The position numbers and the translations under genes are program-made. DNA of 64,000 nucleotides. Source: an uncultured Bacteroidales bacterium. GTDB taxonomy: Bacteria > Bacteroidota > Bacteroidia > Bacteroidales > P3. This document shows, piece by piece, positions 45,746 to 54,941 of the stretch. The DNA is taken from contig ONGA01000015.1 in assembly GCA_900317285.1 (NCBI GenBank), positions 1 to 64,000 of the forward strand, given 5' to 3'. A model generated the notes under the pieces. It was not told the origin of the DNA, ran no database searches, and saw only the letters and a list, made by a program, of their open reading frames with translations. Position 1 is the first letter of the stretch. Each line of letters opens with the position of its first letter.

Positions 45746-48700
45746 TCGTCGACGGGGCGGAGGCGGATGTCGGGGGTGAGGTAGAGGAGCCATCCGGAGA
45801 CGCGGGGGTATCCCATGAGGGAGATGGCGCGGCAGTAGGAGCGCACCTGGCGGTCGTGTTCCTCGCCGAGGTCGATGCCGGTCTTGAAGTCGAGCACCCA
45901 AGTCTCGTCGGGGGTGAAGACGACGCGGTCGGGGCGGCCGACATGAGAGCCGTCGGTGAGGTCGCACTCGTTCTTGGCAGAGTAGCGCGGGTCGAAGAAG
46001 CGGGCGGTGTCGGGCCGGGCGACGACGGTGCGCGCCAGGAGTGCGAGGCGCTGGCGCTCATCGTCCGTAAGCTGTTCCTGACGAGAGAGTTGCGCGAGAG
46101 CCTCGTCGATGTCGCCGGCATGGCGCATGGAGGCGAAGAGGGCGTGGGCATAGATGCCGAAGCGTATTTTCTCTTCCATGAGGGGCGTCATGGCATGTTC
46201 GGCCGGGGAGGCGATGCAGACCTTGGAGGTCCAGTCGCCGAAGGAGATGCGCGCAACGGGCTCGGTGTCAGCGTGCTGCACGGGTTTTGCCCGATGTTGG
46301 AAATCGGGGTCGCCGTAGTCGGTGCGCTGCGCGGAATAGTCGTGGAGCCAGCGGGCGTAGTTCTGGACGGTGCTTTTCGCCGACGGGGTGTTGCAGACGA
46401 CGAAGAGCTGCTCCTTGGGGCGGGTGAAGGCTACATATAATATATTGAGGTCGTCGACGGCGGAGGACTCGATTTCGCGGTCGCGGTCGGGGTCGAAGCG
46501 GGTGGAGGTGCTCTTGGAGAGCGAGAGGTAGGCTGCCGGGAGGCCCTTGCCTTCGGAGTCGAGGCACCCGGAGGCGTCGACCCAGATGGAGGAGGAGCGC
46601 GAGCCGGAGGCGAAGAAGGGACAGATGACCACGGGGGCTTCCAAGCCCTTGGCTTTGTGGATAGTCATGAGCCGCACGGCGGAAATCTCGTCGGAGGTGG
46701 CGGCGGAGAAGTCGGGGTGATCGTCGAACCACTGGAGGAAGTCGGCAAGCCCCTGGTGACGGCGGAGGGAGAAGGCGGCGACCTTGTTGAGGAGCGAGGC
46801 GAGGTAGGCGACATCGGTCTCGCTGAGGCGGAGGCCGCGGACGAGCTCCTCGCAGCAGTCGTAGAGGTCGAGCGAGAGGAGCCAGGAGGGGTTGAATTCG
46901 AGGCCCGAGAGGGACAGAATGTCCTGCATGTCAACGACATCGGATTCAAGGAACGCCTCGTCGGAGGAGGCCGTCACAATGCCGAGGGTGCGGAGCCGGA
47001 AGAGGAGCTCGGCAGCGGCGACGCGGTCGGAGGGGTCGTGGAGGCACCGCAGGGCGGCGACCACGGCCATGACGGCATGGCTGTTGCGGAGGTAGAAGGA
47101 CTCGGCCGAACTTTGCTCCACCTGGCTGTTTTCCAGCAGGTAAGAGCCCACGGCAGCCAGTTCGCGGCGGGTGCGTCCGAGCACCATGATGTCGCCATAG
47201 CTGTAGCCGCGTTCGGCGACGAGGGTGTTGATGATTTCGAGCACACGGCGGCAGATGGGTTCGTCGCCCTCCTCGTCGAGGAAGGAGATGCCGACGTGCC
47301 CCTGCGGACGGTCGGGACCAAAGCCGCCATGCCGCTGGCGCAGCGCCTCTTCGCCAGAGGACACCTCGCCGGGGATGCCCCCGAGGTAGATTTCGGAAGC
47401 CAACTTATTGTCCGCAAAGCGGTTGCGTACGAGCCAAGAGAAGAAATCGTTGTTGAAATCGACCACGGCGTCGGCGGTGCGGAAGTTGGTGTCGAGATTC
47501 TCGACGCGGCAGTTGCGGGGGTCGGTGAGGGCATAGGCAGGTTGCTCGAGACCCTCGATGGCCGGAAGCGCAACAAACTGGCGCACATCGCCTTGGCGGA
47601 AGCGGTAGATGGCCTGCTTGCCGTCGCCGACGATGAGCGACTCCTTGCCGAGCGAGATGCCGTTGTCGAGCAGCGGAACGAGGTTGTGCCACTGCATGAC
47701 GGAGGTGTCCTGGAACTCGTCGATGAGGAAATGGCGGTAGCGGTTGCCGATGCGCTCGTAGAAGAAGGGCGCCGGCGACTCGCGCACAACGCTGTTTATG
47801 AGCTTATTGAAGTCCGACAGGTGAACTATCTCGTTGTCGCGCGCATAGTCGTGGAGCTGGCGGTTGAGGAGGTTGAGTAGCGCCATGGAGAAGAGGTTGC
47901 CGAGGAGCAGGCGACGGGTGTTGTAGTCGGTGAGCGGCTCGCCGGAGAGGCGCGATACCTCGTTGTAAATCTGCAGCATACGCTGTGCAATAGCATCGGC
48001 GGAAGCCAAAGCCTTGCGTCCCTTGCAGAGGCGAGCGCCACAATAGTCGGGGTCGTCGAAGACCGCCTGGGTGCGCGACGAGGGCGGAGCGAGAGTGCCG
48101 TCGGCGAGCTTCCTGAAATAGCCATAGAACCCGTTGCGCCCGTAGTCGCATTGGTCAGCCTCCATGCCCGCCTGGGCGAGGAGGTTCATCGCCTCGGTAC
48201 CCAACGACTTCATCTTCTGCTCAAAAGCATGGTTATCAGCGGTATAGCGGCGATGAATCTCCATGAAATCGGAGAGGGAATACTCGGCGAGTTTCTTGAG
48301 GTAGGGGTCGGTCTGCTCGGAGAAGAGCTGCCCGGCGAGGTCGGTGAGCGAGCCCACCACATCGAAGCCCTTCTCGTTTTCCATCCTGCTGACGGAGAAA
48401 CGGTTAAGCACATCGGTAAGTTCCTCGTTGCCCTCGGTGCCCACCAGAGACATGAGCTGGCTGACGGCCTTTTCCTTGAGGTCGTCCTGGTCAATCATCA
48501 CCTCGAAATTGACAGGCTGGTCGAGGTCGTGGGCGAAAGTGCGGACGACGCGGTGCATGAAGCTGTCGATGGTGCAAACGGAGAGGTCTGAATACCTGTG
48601 CAGTATGGCGCTCTGGAGTTTCCCTGCCAGTTCCTTGAGCTTTGCCTCCGACATGGGGTGCACACGGTAGCGGTCCAAGGCGTTGAGCGAGGCGAGCAGG

Positions 48701-48954
48701 CTGGCGCCCATCGACGAGCCCCCCCCCTGGTCGGCAATCTCGGCGAGAGAATCCATAATCCTGGATTTCATCTCGTTGGCGGCCTTGTTGGTGAAAGTGA
48801 TGGCAAGGATGGAGCGGAAGCGGGAGGAGATGCCCGCCTCGTCACCCGCGATGGCGAGCTTGAGGTACTCTTTCACAAGATTGAACGTCTTGCCCGAGCC
48901 CGCAGCTGCCTTGCAGATTACAAAGGGTTTCCGTTGATTTTCGATGCCGTCCAT
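45724..48954 (-). CDS. addA: AddA-like UvrD/Rep helicase with C-terminal RecB-type nuclease
   Basis: 1076 residues from the ATG at 48954; an upstream extension would cover the promoter. Superfamily 1 motifs in order: Walker A AAAGSGKT (K22), Ia ITFTNKAANEMK, II FLIDEFQDTS, III GDGKQAIYRFR, IV NFRTADAVVDFN, V MTIHKAKGLEAPVV, VI LYVAFTRPKEQLF. The C-terminal domain has the PD-(D/E)xK core GRPDRVVF...WVLDFKTG and the trailing RSYCRAI motif. It fits AddA of the AddAB complex, which resects double-strand breaks for RecA. No addB is in the window. The last six residues and the stop codon lie in repeat copy B. Confidence 0.9.
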   Translation of the reverse strand: MDGIENQRKPFVICKAAAGSGKTFNLVKEYLKLAIAGDEAGISSRFRSILAITFTNKAANEMKSRIMDSLAEIADQGGGSSMGASLLASLNALDRYRVHPMSEAKLKELAGKLQSAILHRYSDLSVCTIDSFMHRVVRTFAHDLDQPVNFEVMIDQDDLKEKAVSQLMSLVGTEGNEELTDVLNRFSVSRMENEKGFDVVGSLTDLAGQLFSEQTDPYLKKLAEYSLSDFMEIHRRYTADNHAFEQKMKSLGTEAMNLLAQAGMEADQCDYGRNGFYGYFRKLADGTLAPPSSRTQAVFDDPDYCGARLCKGRKALASADAIAQRMLQIYNEVSRLSGEPLTDYNTRRLLLGNLFSMALLNLLNRQLHDYARDNEIVHLSDFNKLINSVVRESPAPFFYERIGNRYRHFLIDEFQDTSVMQWHNLVPLLDNGISLGKESLIVGDGKQAIYRFRQGDVRQFVALPAIEGLEQPAYALTDPRNCRVENLDTNFRTADAVVDFNNDFFSWLVRNRFADNKLASEIYLGGIPGEVSSGEEALRQRHGGFGPDRPQGHVGISFLDEEGDEPICRRVLEIINTLVAERGYSYGDIMVLGRTRRELAAVGSYLLENSQVEQSSAESFYLRNSHAVMAVVAALRCLHDPSDRVAAAELLFRLRTLGIVTASSDEAFLESDVVDMQDILSLSGLEFNPSWLLSLDLYDCCEELVRGLRLSETDVAYLASLLNKVAAFSLRRHQGLADFLQWFDDHPDFSAATSDEISAVRLMTIHKAKGLEAPVVICPFFASGSRSSSIWVDASGCLDSEGKGLPAAYLSLSKSTSTRFDPDRDREIESSAVDDLNILYVAFTRPKEQLFVVCNTPSAKSTVQNYARWLHDYSAQRTDYGDPDFQHRAKPVQHADTEPVARISFGDWTSKVCIASPAEHAMTPLMEEKIRFGIYAHALFASMRHAGDIDEALAQLSRQEQLTDDERQRLALLARTVVARPDTARFFDPRYSAKNECDLTDGSHVGRPDRVVFTPDETWVLDFKTGIDLGEEHDRQVRSYCRAISLMGYPRVSGWLLYLTPDIRLRPVDDPDIGES

Positions 48955-48972
48955 GGATGCCGAATTTGGATG

Positions 48973-48980
48973 CAAAGATA
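48973..48980 (-). promoter_or_regulatory. addA-like gene promoter
   Basis: Minus strand TATCTTTG, 18 nt upstream of the ATG. It sits 30 bp from the oppositely facing mutA box, in a T-rich segment. No clear -33 TTG. Confidence 0.6.
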
Positions 48981-49010
48981 CATTTTTTTCTTCACATACG
49001 TTTTTTTTTG

Positions 49011-49018
49011 TATCTTTG
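49011..49018 (+). promoter_or_regulatory. mutA operon promoter
   Basis: TATCTTTG preceded by nine T, with the ATG 37 nt downstream. It forms a divergent pair with the addA-like promoter. Confidence 0.65.
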
Positions 49019-49055
49019 CCATTTATAAATAGAAACAAATAAACGATACAACATA

Positions 49056-50915
49056 ATGGAAGACAACAAATTGTTCAACGAATTCCCACCCGTTTCGACA
49101 GAGAAATGGGAGGAAGTCATCAACAAAGACCTCAAGGGGGCCGACTACGAGAAGAAACTCGTGTGGCGCACCATTGAAGGCTTCAAGGTGAAGCCCTACT
49201 ACCGCGCCGAGGACCTCGAGGGTCTTGAATACCTTGACAGTAATCCCGGTCAGATACCCTACACACGCGGCAAACATGCGAGCGACAACGTGTGGGACGT
49301 GCGTCAGGACATCCATGTGGAAGACCCCGTGGAAGCCAACCGTGTGGCTCTCGACGCCGTGCGCCGCGGCGCCACCTCGCTGGGACTCTGCATGCGCAAA
49401 GTCAACAATGTCGACGAAATGACGACACTGTTCAACGGCATCTATATCAGTGCCATAAGCGTTAACTTCATGTGCTCGGAGGATTATCTCCAGACCCTGA
49501 AGCTCTATGTTGAATATGCCCAACGCCAAGGCGTTGACACCAAGGAGCTGGAAGGTTCCTGCAATTTCGACATGTTCCGCTATGCATTGAAAAACGGCAA
49601 GTTCCACCGCGGAGAAGAGGGTGACCTCGACATGGCGAAACAGCTTGTCGACTACGCCGCCGAGCACCTGCCCAAGTTCCGCGTGCTGACCGTCAACGGC
49701 AACCTGCTTCACAACGCAGGCTCGAACATCGTGCAGGAACTTGGCTTCAGCCTTGCCGCCGCCAACGAGCTGGTGGCACGCCTGAGCGAGCGCGGATGCA
49801 AGATGGAGCGTGCCGCCCGCAATATCCTGATGAACTTCGGCATCGGCAGCACCTACTTCATGGAGATGGCAAAAATCCGTGCCGCCCGCCTGCTGTGGAG
49901 CAAAATCGTGGAACAGTACAAACCCGAATGCGACTGCGCCTACAAACTTTTCATCAACGCCACCACCAGCGAATGGAACCAGTCGCTCTACGACCCCTAC
50001 GTCAACATGCTGCGTTCGACCACCGAGGCCATGTCGGCCTGCATCGCCGGTGCCGACAGCATCTCGGTGCTGCCCTTCGACAACGCCTACAAGGAGGCCG
50101 ACGACTTCGGCTACCGCATTGCCCGCAACCAGCAGCTGCTGTTGAAAGAGGAGAGCTACCTTGACAAGATTGCCGACCCTGCCGCCGGCAGCTACTATAT
50201 CGAGAACCTCACCGACCAGATTGCCAAAGGCGCCTGGGAGCACTTCGTGAAGGTTGAGGAGATGGGCGGCTACTGCAAGGCCCTCCGCGAAGGATATGTG
50301 CAGGACGAGGTGGAGAAGACCGCCCAACAGCGCGACCTCGACATCGCCACACGCAAGACCACCATCCTCGGTACCAACCAGTATCCCAACCTGCTGGAGA
50401 AGATGGGAGAGAAGGTGGAAAATGGCAAATGCTGCTGTTGCTGCGAGAAAGGCGACGAGGTTCGCACCCTCAAGCCCTACCGCGGTGCCGAGCCCTTCGA
50501 GCACCTGCGCCTCGCCACCGAGAAGAGCGCCAAACGGCCGCGCGTCTTCCTGCTCACCTACGGCAACCTCGCCATGCGCAAAGCCCGTGCCGGCTTCGCC
50601 ACCAACTTCTTCGGTGTGGCAGGTTACGAAATCATCGACAACCCCGGCTTCGCCACCCCCGAAGAGGGCGCCAAGGCCGCACTGGAGAGCGGTGCCGACA
50701 TCGTGGTGCTCTGCTCGAGCGACGACGAATACACTGAGCTCACCAAGCCTGTGTGCGACATGCTGAAGGGCAAGGTGAACACCCTGGTCCTCGCCGGATT
50801 CCCGAAAGAGATGGTGGAGACCTACAAAGGCTACGGCATCGACGAGTTCATCCACGTGAAGACCAATGTGCTCGATTGTCTCACCAACTTCCAGCATAAA
50901 TTCGAAATCCTTTGA
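49056..50915 (+). CDS. mutA: Methylmalonyl-CoA mutase small subunit
   Basis: 619 residues, the MutA (beta) length. The TIM-barrel-type domain (about 20-440) includes KPYYRAEDL, FMCSEDYLQTL and LPFDNAYKEADDFGYRIARNQ. The C-terminal flavodoxin-like domain (about 490-619, RVFLLTYGNLAMRKARAGFATNFFGVAGYEI) lacks the DxHxxG cobalamin-binding motif, as expected for the non-catalytic subunit. With MutB it interconverts succinyl-CoA and methylmalonyl-CoA in propionate metabolism. mutB usually follows directly, but here an LptF/G gene follows. The linker contains five consecutive cysteines (NGKCCCCCEKG). The stop overlaps the next ATG (TGATG). Confidence 0.9.
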   Translation: MEDNKLFNEFPPVSTEKWEEVINKDLKGADYEKKLVWRTIEGFKVKPYYRAEDLEGLEYLDSNPGQIPYTRGKHASDNVWDVRQDIHVEDPVEANRVALDAVRRGATSLGLCMRKVNNVDEMTTLFNGIYISAISVNFMCSEDYLQTLKLYVEYAQRQGVDTKELEGSCNFDMFRYALKNGKFHRGEEGDLDMAKQLVDYAAEHLPKFRVLTVNGNLLHNAGSNIVQELGFSLAAANELVARLSERGCKMERAARNILMNFGIGSTYFMEMAKIRAARLLWSKIVEQYKPECDCAYKLFINATTSEWNQSLYDPYVNMLRSTTEAMSACIAGADSISVLPFDNAYKEADDFGYRIARNQQLLLKEESYLDKIADPAAGSYYIENLTDQIAKGAWEHFVKVEEMGGYCKALREGYVQDEVEKTAQQRDLDIATRKTTILGTNQYPNLLEKMGEKVENGKCCCCCEKGDEVRTLKPYRGAEPFEHLRLATEKSAKRPRVFLLTYGNLAMRKARAGFATNFFGVAGYEIIDNPGFATPEEGAKAALESGADIVVLCSSDDEYTELTKPVCDMLKGKVNTLVLAGFPKEMVETYKGYGIDEFIHVKTNVLDCLTNFQHKFEIL

Positions 50916-52006
50916 TGCAAGGCCTTAAACGCATCGACCGATACATTTTGGGCAAGTACCTGAAGACTTTCCTTCTGGCACTTGCCCTTATCATCATTAT
51001 CGTCATCACCTTCGATGTATCGGAGAAACTGGACAAATTCCTGGAGCACCACGCCACACTGTGGCAGATTATCTCCATCTACTACCTGAACTTCATCCCC
51101 GGATTCGTGAACCTCTACAGCCCGCTGTTCATCTTCATCTCGGTGATATTCTTCACGTCGAAGATGGCGGGCAACAGCGAGATCATAGCCATCCTGAGTT
51201 CAGGCGTGCGCTACAAGCGGATGCTGCGTCCCTTCCTGTATGGCGCCACCATCGTGGCGTTTGCCGTGCTGGTGTTGGGCAATTTCATCATCCCCATTTC
51301 AAACCGCACACTGATAGAATTTGAAGAGCAGTATGTAAAATCGAAAGCCACGAATTTCTACTCCAATTTCCACCTGCAGGCCGAACGCGGCGTGCAAGTA
51401 TACGCCGAGAGCTTCGACGTGAAACAGGCGAGAGCCTACAAATTCCGCCGCGAGGAAATCTCGCCCGACGGCTGCCTGACGAAACGCGAGACCGCCGAGA
51501 TGATAGAATACGACAGTGCCACAGGGTTCTGGCGTTGCACAGACTATACAGAGCGGACCATTGACAGCAACCGCAACGAGGTCCTCCGGTTCGACGGACA
51601 CCCGTTGGTGGACTTCCACGTAAGCCCCAACGACCTCAACTTCCTGTCGCAACGCGTGGAGACGATGAACACGCCACAGCTTATCCGCCATATCCACCGT
51701 GAGGAGATGCGCGGCACAGGCACAGTGAAAACTGCCAAGATAGAACTCTGGCAGCGCATGCTCAACCCGCTGGCAATCATCGTCATGACACTAATTGGCG
51801 TTGCCATAGCGGCACGCAAGAGTCGCGGTGGCACCGGGGTGCACCTGGCAATAGGCATCAGCATAGCCTTCTCGTTTATCGTTTTTATGAAAGTCACCAC
51901 GGTCTTCGCCACCAATGGCGACCTGTCGCCGTTCCTGGCAGTGCTGCTGCCGCAGATTATCTTCGGCATCGCAGCGGTATGGCTGATTTACAAGGCACCG
52001 AAATAA
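50915..52006 (+). CDS. LptF/LptG family permease (YjgP/YjgQ)
   Basis: 363 residues from the ATG at 50915. Transmembrane helices lie near residues 18-38, 55-85, 98-122 and then 275-360, three of them in the C-terminal part. The periplasmic beta-jellyroll domain sits between about 130 and 260 (NFYSNFHLQAERGVQVYAESF). The N-terminal ILGKYLKTFLLALALIIIIVITFDVSEKLD is typical. LptF/G with LptB extract LPS from the inner membrane. One copy here; its partner is not in the window. It is coupled to mutA by a 1-nt overlap. Confidence 0.9.
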   Translation: MQGLKRIDRYILGKYLKTFLLALALIIIIVITFDVSEKLDKFLEHHATLWQIISIYYLNFIPGFVNLYSPLFIFISVIFFTSKMAGNSEIIAILSSGVRYKRMLRPFLYGATIVAFAVLVLGNFIIPISNRTLIEFEEQYVKSKATNFYSNFHLQAERGVQVYAESFDVKQARAYKFRREEISPDGCLTKRETAEMIEYDSATGFWRCTDYTERTIDSNRNEVLRFDGHPLVDFHVSPNDLNFLSQRVETMNTPQLIRHIHREEMRGTGTVKTAKIELWQRMLNPLAIIVMTLIGVAIAARKSRGGTGVHLAIGISIAFSFIVFMKVTTVFATNGDLSPFLAVLLPQIIFGIAAVWLIYKAPK

Positions 52007-52028
52007 AGATCCTAAAGACCCTAAAATA

Positions 52029-52451
52029 ATGACCATTCAAGAAATAGAACAACAGATTATTGAGGAATTCGCCAATTTCGACGAATGGCTCGACAAGTAT
52101 GCCTACCTCATCGACCTGGGCAAGGAATGCCCGGTGATTGAGGAGAAAGACAAGACCGAGAAGAACCTCATCCAGGGCTGTCAGAGCCGCGTGTGGCTGA
52201 GCTGCGAGATGCGCGACGGACGCCTGTACTTCCGCGCCGACAGCGATGCCGTCATCACACGCGGCATCATCACACTCCTCATCCGCGCCCTCGACGGACA
52301 GGCGCCCAAAGACATCCTGAATGCCGATTTGGAATTCATCAATGCCATCGGTCTCAGAGAGCACCTCTCCCCCACCCGCTCCAACGGCCTGACAGCGATG
52401 GTGAAGCAGATGAAGATGTACGCTTTGGCCTACGAAATGAAACAAAAATAA
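52029..52451 (+). CDS. sufE: SufE-family cysteine desulfurase activator
   Basis: 140 residues, the family length. The sulfur-accepting cysteine is in IQGCQSRVWLSCEM; the GCxSxVW motif is the SufE signature. IIEEFANFDEWLDKYAYLIDLGKE opens the protein. SufE takes persulfide from SufS and passes it to the SufBCD scaffold. It is separated from sufC-sufD by about 9 kb and is grouped with a DUF59 protein, also linked to Fe-S maturation. It lies 22 nt after the permease gene. Confidence 0.93.
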   Translation: MTIQEIEQQIIEEFANFDEWLDKYAYLIDLGKECPVIEEKDKTEKNLIQGCQSRVWLSCEMRDGRLYFRADSDAVITRGIITLLIRALDGQAPKDILNADLEFINAIGLREHLSPTRSNGLTAMVKQMKMYALAYEMKQK

Positions 52452-52473
52452 GACCATAAGCCTTTTCAGTCCT

Positions 52474-52791
52474 ATGGAACCCAACCAAGAGACCATCAAA
52501 AGCGCAGTAATCAACTGCCTGAAAAACATCTACGACCCCGAGATTCCGGTGAACATCTACGACCTGGGTCTTATATATAATGTAGAGATTGACGCCGACC
52601 TCAACGTGAAAATCCTGATGACCATGACGGCTCCCGACTGCCCGGAAGCGGAATACATGTTCCAGGAAGTGCGGCAGATGGTGAGCTACATCTCGGGCGT
52701 GAAGAGCGTCGATGTGGAGCTGACCTTCGACCCGCCATGGAGCATGGATATGATTCCCGACGACATCAAGGTGGAGCTGGGATTCATGTAA
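52474..52791 (+). CDS. DUF59/MIP18-family Fe-S assembly protein (SufT-like)
   Basis: 105 residues. The family core DPEIPVNIYDLGLIYNVEI (about 25-43) and MTAPDCPEAEYMFQEVRQMV (one cysteine, C54) are present. DUF59 proteins (SufT, PaaD, MIP18) help load Fe-S clusters into targets. Being next to sufE supports a role as a SufT-type factor. It is co-oriented and 22 nt after sufE. Confidence 0.88.
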   Translation: MEPNQETIKSAVINCLKNIYDPEIPVNIYDLGLIYNVEIDADLNVKILMTMTAPDCPEAEYMFQEVRQMVSYISGVKSVDVELTFDPPWSMDMIPDDIKVELGFM

Positions 52792-52807
52792 ACAACCAGT
52801 GAAGAGG

Positions 52808-53884
52808 ATGAAGATATTCAGGAAACGCACTGCTGCAGACCTCGTCGGTCAGTCACTCGACAAAATGGCATGGCGGCGCTTCAAGCGCAACCCCCTCTCT
52901 GTGGCGAGTGTGGCGGTGATTGGTCTTTTTGCACTTGTGGCATTGCTGGGATATCTCATCACGCCCGACCACACCCCCTACTGCAACCAGCAGTACCTTG
53001 AACTTGCCACCTTAAAACCCGGTTCCAGTGCCGATTTCCTGTGTTTCGACGCCAATCCCGATGCAGGAGGTTCGATGTTTACGGGTTACCCTCTTCCCTA
53101 TACTGCCGTCCCAATCAAACATTGCGAACAGACAAAAGACAGCGTATTCGCCGAGCCAATAGCAGGGGAGCCTTTTGCCATCCCCATTGAGAGATTCGTC
53201 AAGACGGACCACCGCACATTCCTGCTCGGCACCGACGGCTACGGGCGCGATGTGCTGAGCATGATTATGATAGGCTCGAGAGTAAGCCTGTCGGTGGGGT
53301 TCATTGCCATCCTTATCGCACTGCTGATAGGAGTAACGCTGGGTGCATTGGCGGCGTACCATGGCGGATGGGTGGACAACCTGATCATGTGGTTCATCAA
53401 TGTGGTGTGGTCGATACCGACAGTATTGTTGGTGATTGCCATCACTTTTGTGCTGGGAAAGGGATTCTGGCAGATATTCATAGCCGTAGGACTGACAATG
53501 TGGGTGGATATTGCACGTGTGGTGAGAGGAGAAGTGCTGTCGCTACGCGAGAAAGAATACATAGAAGCGACACGTGCGCTGGGGTTCAGCACCTTTCGGA
53601 CAATCTTCAGACACATCCTGCCCAACATTGCCGGTGCGGTGGTGGTCGTGGCAGCATCCAATTTCGCGTCGGCAATACTGCTGGAGGCAGGTTTGAGTTT
53701 CCTGGGTATAGGCGTGCAGCCGCCGATGCCATCGTGGGGCATGATGGTGAAGGATAACTATGGTTACATCCTACTCGATAGTGCCTATCTGGCATTCCTG
53801 CCCGGAGCAGCCATCATGTTGGTGGTGCTGGCATTTATGCTGCTCGGCAATGGCCTCAGGGATGCATTGGACATCAAACGGTGA
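52808..53884 (+). CDS. ABC transporter permease, DppC/OppC type
   Basis: 358 residues from the ATG at 52808; a GTG at 52799 is possible. An N-terminal helix (about 32-52) is followed by a 120-residue extracytoplasmic segment, longer than in typical DppC (about 75-150, with FDANPDAGGSMFTGYPLPYTAVPI). Then comes the BPD_transp_1 core: GRDVLSMIMIGSRVSLSVGF, GDLVxxYHGGW-like LGALAAYHGGWVDN, the EAA loop EYIEATRALGFSTFRTIFRHILPN and final helices. It is probably the second permease of an oligopeptide or dipeptide importer. No DppB, ATPase or binding protein is adjacent, so the substrate is unknown. Confidence 0.88.
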   Translation: MKIFRKRTAADLVGQSLDKMAWRRFKRNPLSVASVAVIGLFALVALLGYLITPDHTPYCNQQYLELATLKPGSSADFLCFDANPDAGGSMFTGYPLPYTAVPIKHCEQTKDSVFAEPIAGEPFAIPIERFVKTDHRTFLLGTDGYGRDVLSMIMIGSRVSLSVGFIAILIALLIGVTLGALAAYHGGWVDNLIMWFINVVWSIPTVLLVIAITFVLGKGFWQIFIAVGLTMWVDIARVVRGEVLSLREKEYIEATRALGFSTFRTIFRHILPNIAGAVVVVAASNFASAILLEAGLSFLGIGVQPPMPSWGMMVKDNYGYILLDSAYLAFLPGAAIMLVVLAFMLLGNGLRDALDIKR

Positions 53885-53950
53885 AGTCTTAAATAATCCT
53901 AAAAATGAGGGTGGTACATTGTTTTTTTTCTCCAAGTCAGGAAAAAAGTG

Positions 53951-53958
53951 TACTTTTG
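53951..53958 (+). promoter_or_regulatory. Promoter of the small lipoprotein cluster
   Basis: TACTTTTG within AAAAAAGTGTACTTTTGCAT, a 20-nt context repeated almost exactly at the promoter at 61959-61966. No gene precedes it in the 120-nt gap apart from dppC. Confidence 0.7.
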
Positions 53959-54003
53959 CATTTGAAAACAAATAATTATTAACCTTTAAAAAATTAAAAA
54001 TCA

Positions 54004-54462
54004 ATGAAAAACACTTTCAAACTGATGGGCATTGCCCTGATTGCCGGCAGCATGTTTGTTGCTTGCAGCAAAGACGACGACAACGACGCTATCACCGTGA
54101 ACTATACTGGCGACAGCGAGTGGACCAGCAACGAGATGTATGCCCTCGAGGCCGGTTCTAACATGACCGCCTCCATTTATGAGAACGAAGAAGACGACTC
54201 CCGTGTAGTTACCCTCCAGTGCGGCACCACCGTTGGTCGTCACTCTTTTGACGGTTCTCAGAACTTTGCCGCCTATGACAATGGCGATCATCACGACATT
54301 GTGAGCACCCAGAACGGCCACATCACCATCAGCGATATCGACATGGAAGCCAACAGCATGACCGCTGAAATCGAAAGCGAAATGGGTTCCATCGGATCCA
54401 ACAAGACCTTGACCGTCAGCATCGACGATGCTACCTGGAGCAATCCTTCCGTTACTAAATAA
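54004..54462 (+). CDS. Small lipoprotein, probably surface-exposed
   Basis: 152 residues. Lipoprotein signal MKNTFKLMGIALIAGSMFVAC, followed by SKDDDNDA. An acidic stretch right after the lipidated Cys is the kind of signal that directs Bacteroidota lipoproteins to the cell surface. The mature part is acidic and beta-rich (WTSNEMYALEAG, HITISDIDMEANSMTAEIESEMG). No known domain. Function unknown. A dedicated promoter and short leader suggest it is well expressed. Confidence 0.8.
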   Translation: MKNTFKLMGIALIAGSMFVACSKDDDNDAITVNYTGDSEWTSNEMYALEAGSNMTASIYENEEDDSRVVTLQCGTTVGRHSFDGSQNFAAYDNGDHHDIVSTQNGHITISDIDMEANSMTAEIESEMGSIGSNKTLTVSIDDATWSNPSVTK

Positions 54463-54493
54463 TGTTAATAAACAAACAAAATAACAAAACAAG

Positions 54494-54874
54494 ATGAAAG
54501 CTAACGTTATTTTCCTGGCCGCAGCCGCTATGGCTCTGACCGTTGCCTGCAACAACAAGCCCGCCGAAACCACCGATACCATGGTTGAGGAAGAACAGCC
54601 CGTCGTGGTTGAAGAGGCCGTCGAAGAGACCGCCGACACCACCGCTGTTGTCGAGGAGACTCCCGCTCCCGTGAAAGAGGCCGTTAAGGCTGTCAAAAAG
54701 GAAGTGAAGAAAGAGGTGAAGAAAGAGGTCAACAAGGTCGTCAACAACGAGGATGGCACCAAGACCGTCGAGGTTAAGAAGGTCGGCCGTACCGTTGCCG
54801 CCGAGGAAGCCAACGTCGTGACCAACAACGAGGATGGTTCCAAGACCGTCGCCGTCAAGAAGGTTCGCCGCTAA
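54494..54874 (+). CDS. Low-complexity lipoprotein with Lys/Val/Glu repeats
   Basis: 126 residues. Lipoprotein signal ends LTVAC (about C19). The mature chain has an acidic Glu/Val/Thr zone (25-60), then KEAVKAVKKEVKKEVKKEVNKV, an alternating-charge helix, and two copies of NNEDGxKTVxVKKV. The pattern suggests an extended or coiled-coil periplasmic linker. The helix resembles that of the lipoprotein at 55818-56270 on the other strand. No function is known. It shares the promoter of the previous gene and ends before a terminator. Confidence 0.78.
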   Translation: MKANVIFLAAAAMALTVACNNKPAETTDTMVEEEQPVVVEEAVEETADTTAVVEETPAPVKEAVKAVKKEVKKEVKKEVNKVVNNEDGTKTVEVKKVGRTVAAEEANVVTNNEDGSKTVAVKKVRR

Positions 54875-54890
54875 TCTTCAATTTGTAGAA

Positions 54891-54921
54891 AAAGAGACTA
54901 CCTCGTGTAGTCTCTTTTTTT
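54891..54921 (+). terminator. Terminator after the low-complexity lipoprotein gene
   Basis: AAAGAGACTAC (54891-54901) pairs with GTAGTCTCTTT (54907-54917) around loop CTCGT, with a run of T to 54921. It lies 16 nt past the stop codon. Confidence 0.88.
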
Positions 54922-54941
54922 GTACCTACCAATACCACAAA

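Noticed and set aside
49023..50897. 624-codon leftward reading frame
   Set aside because: It is antisense to mutA, whose motifs are clear on the other strand.
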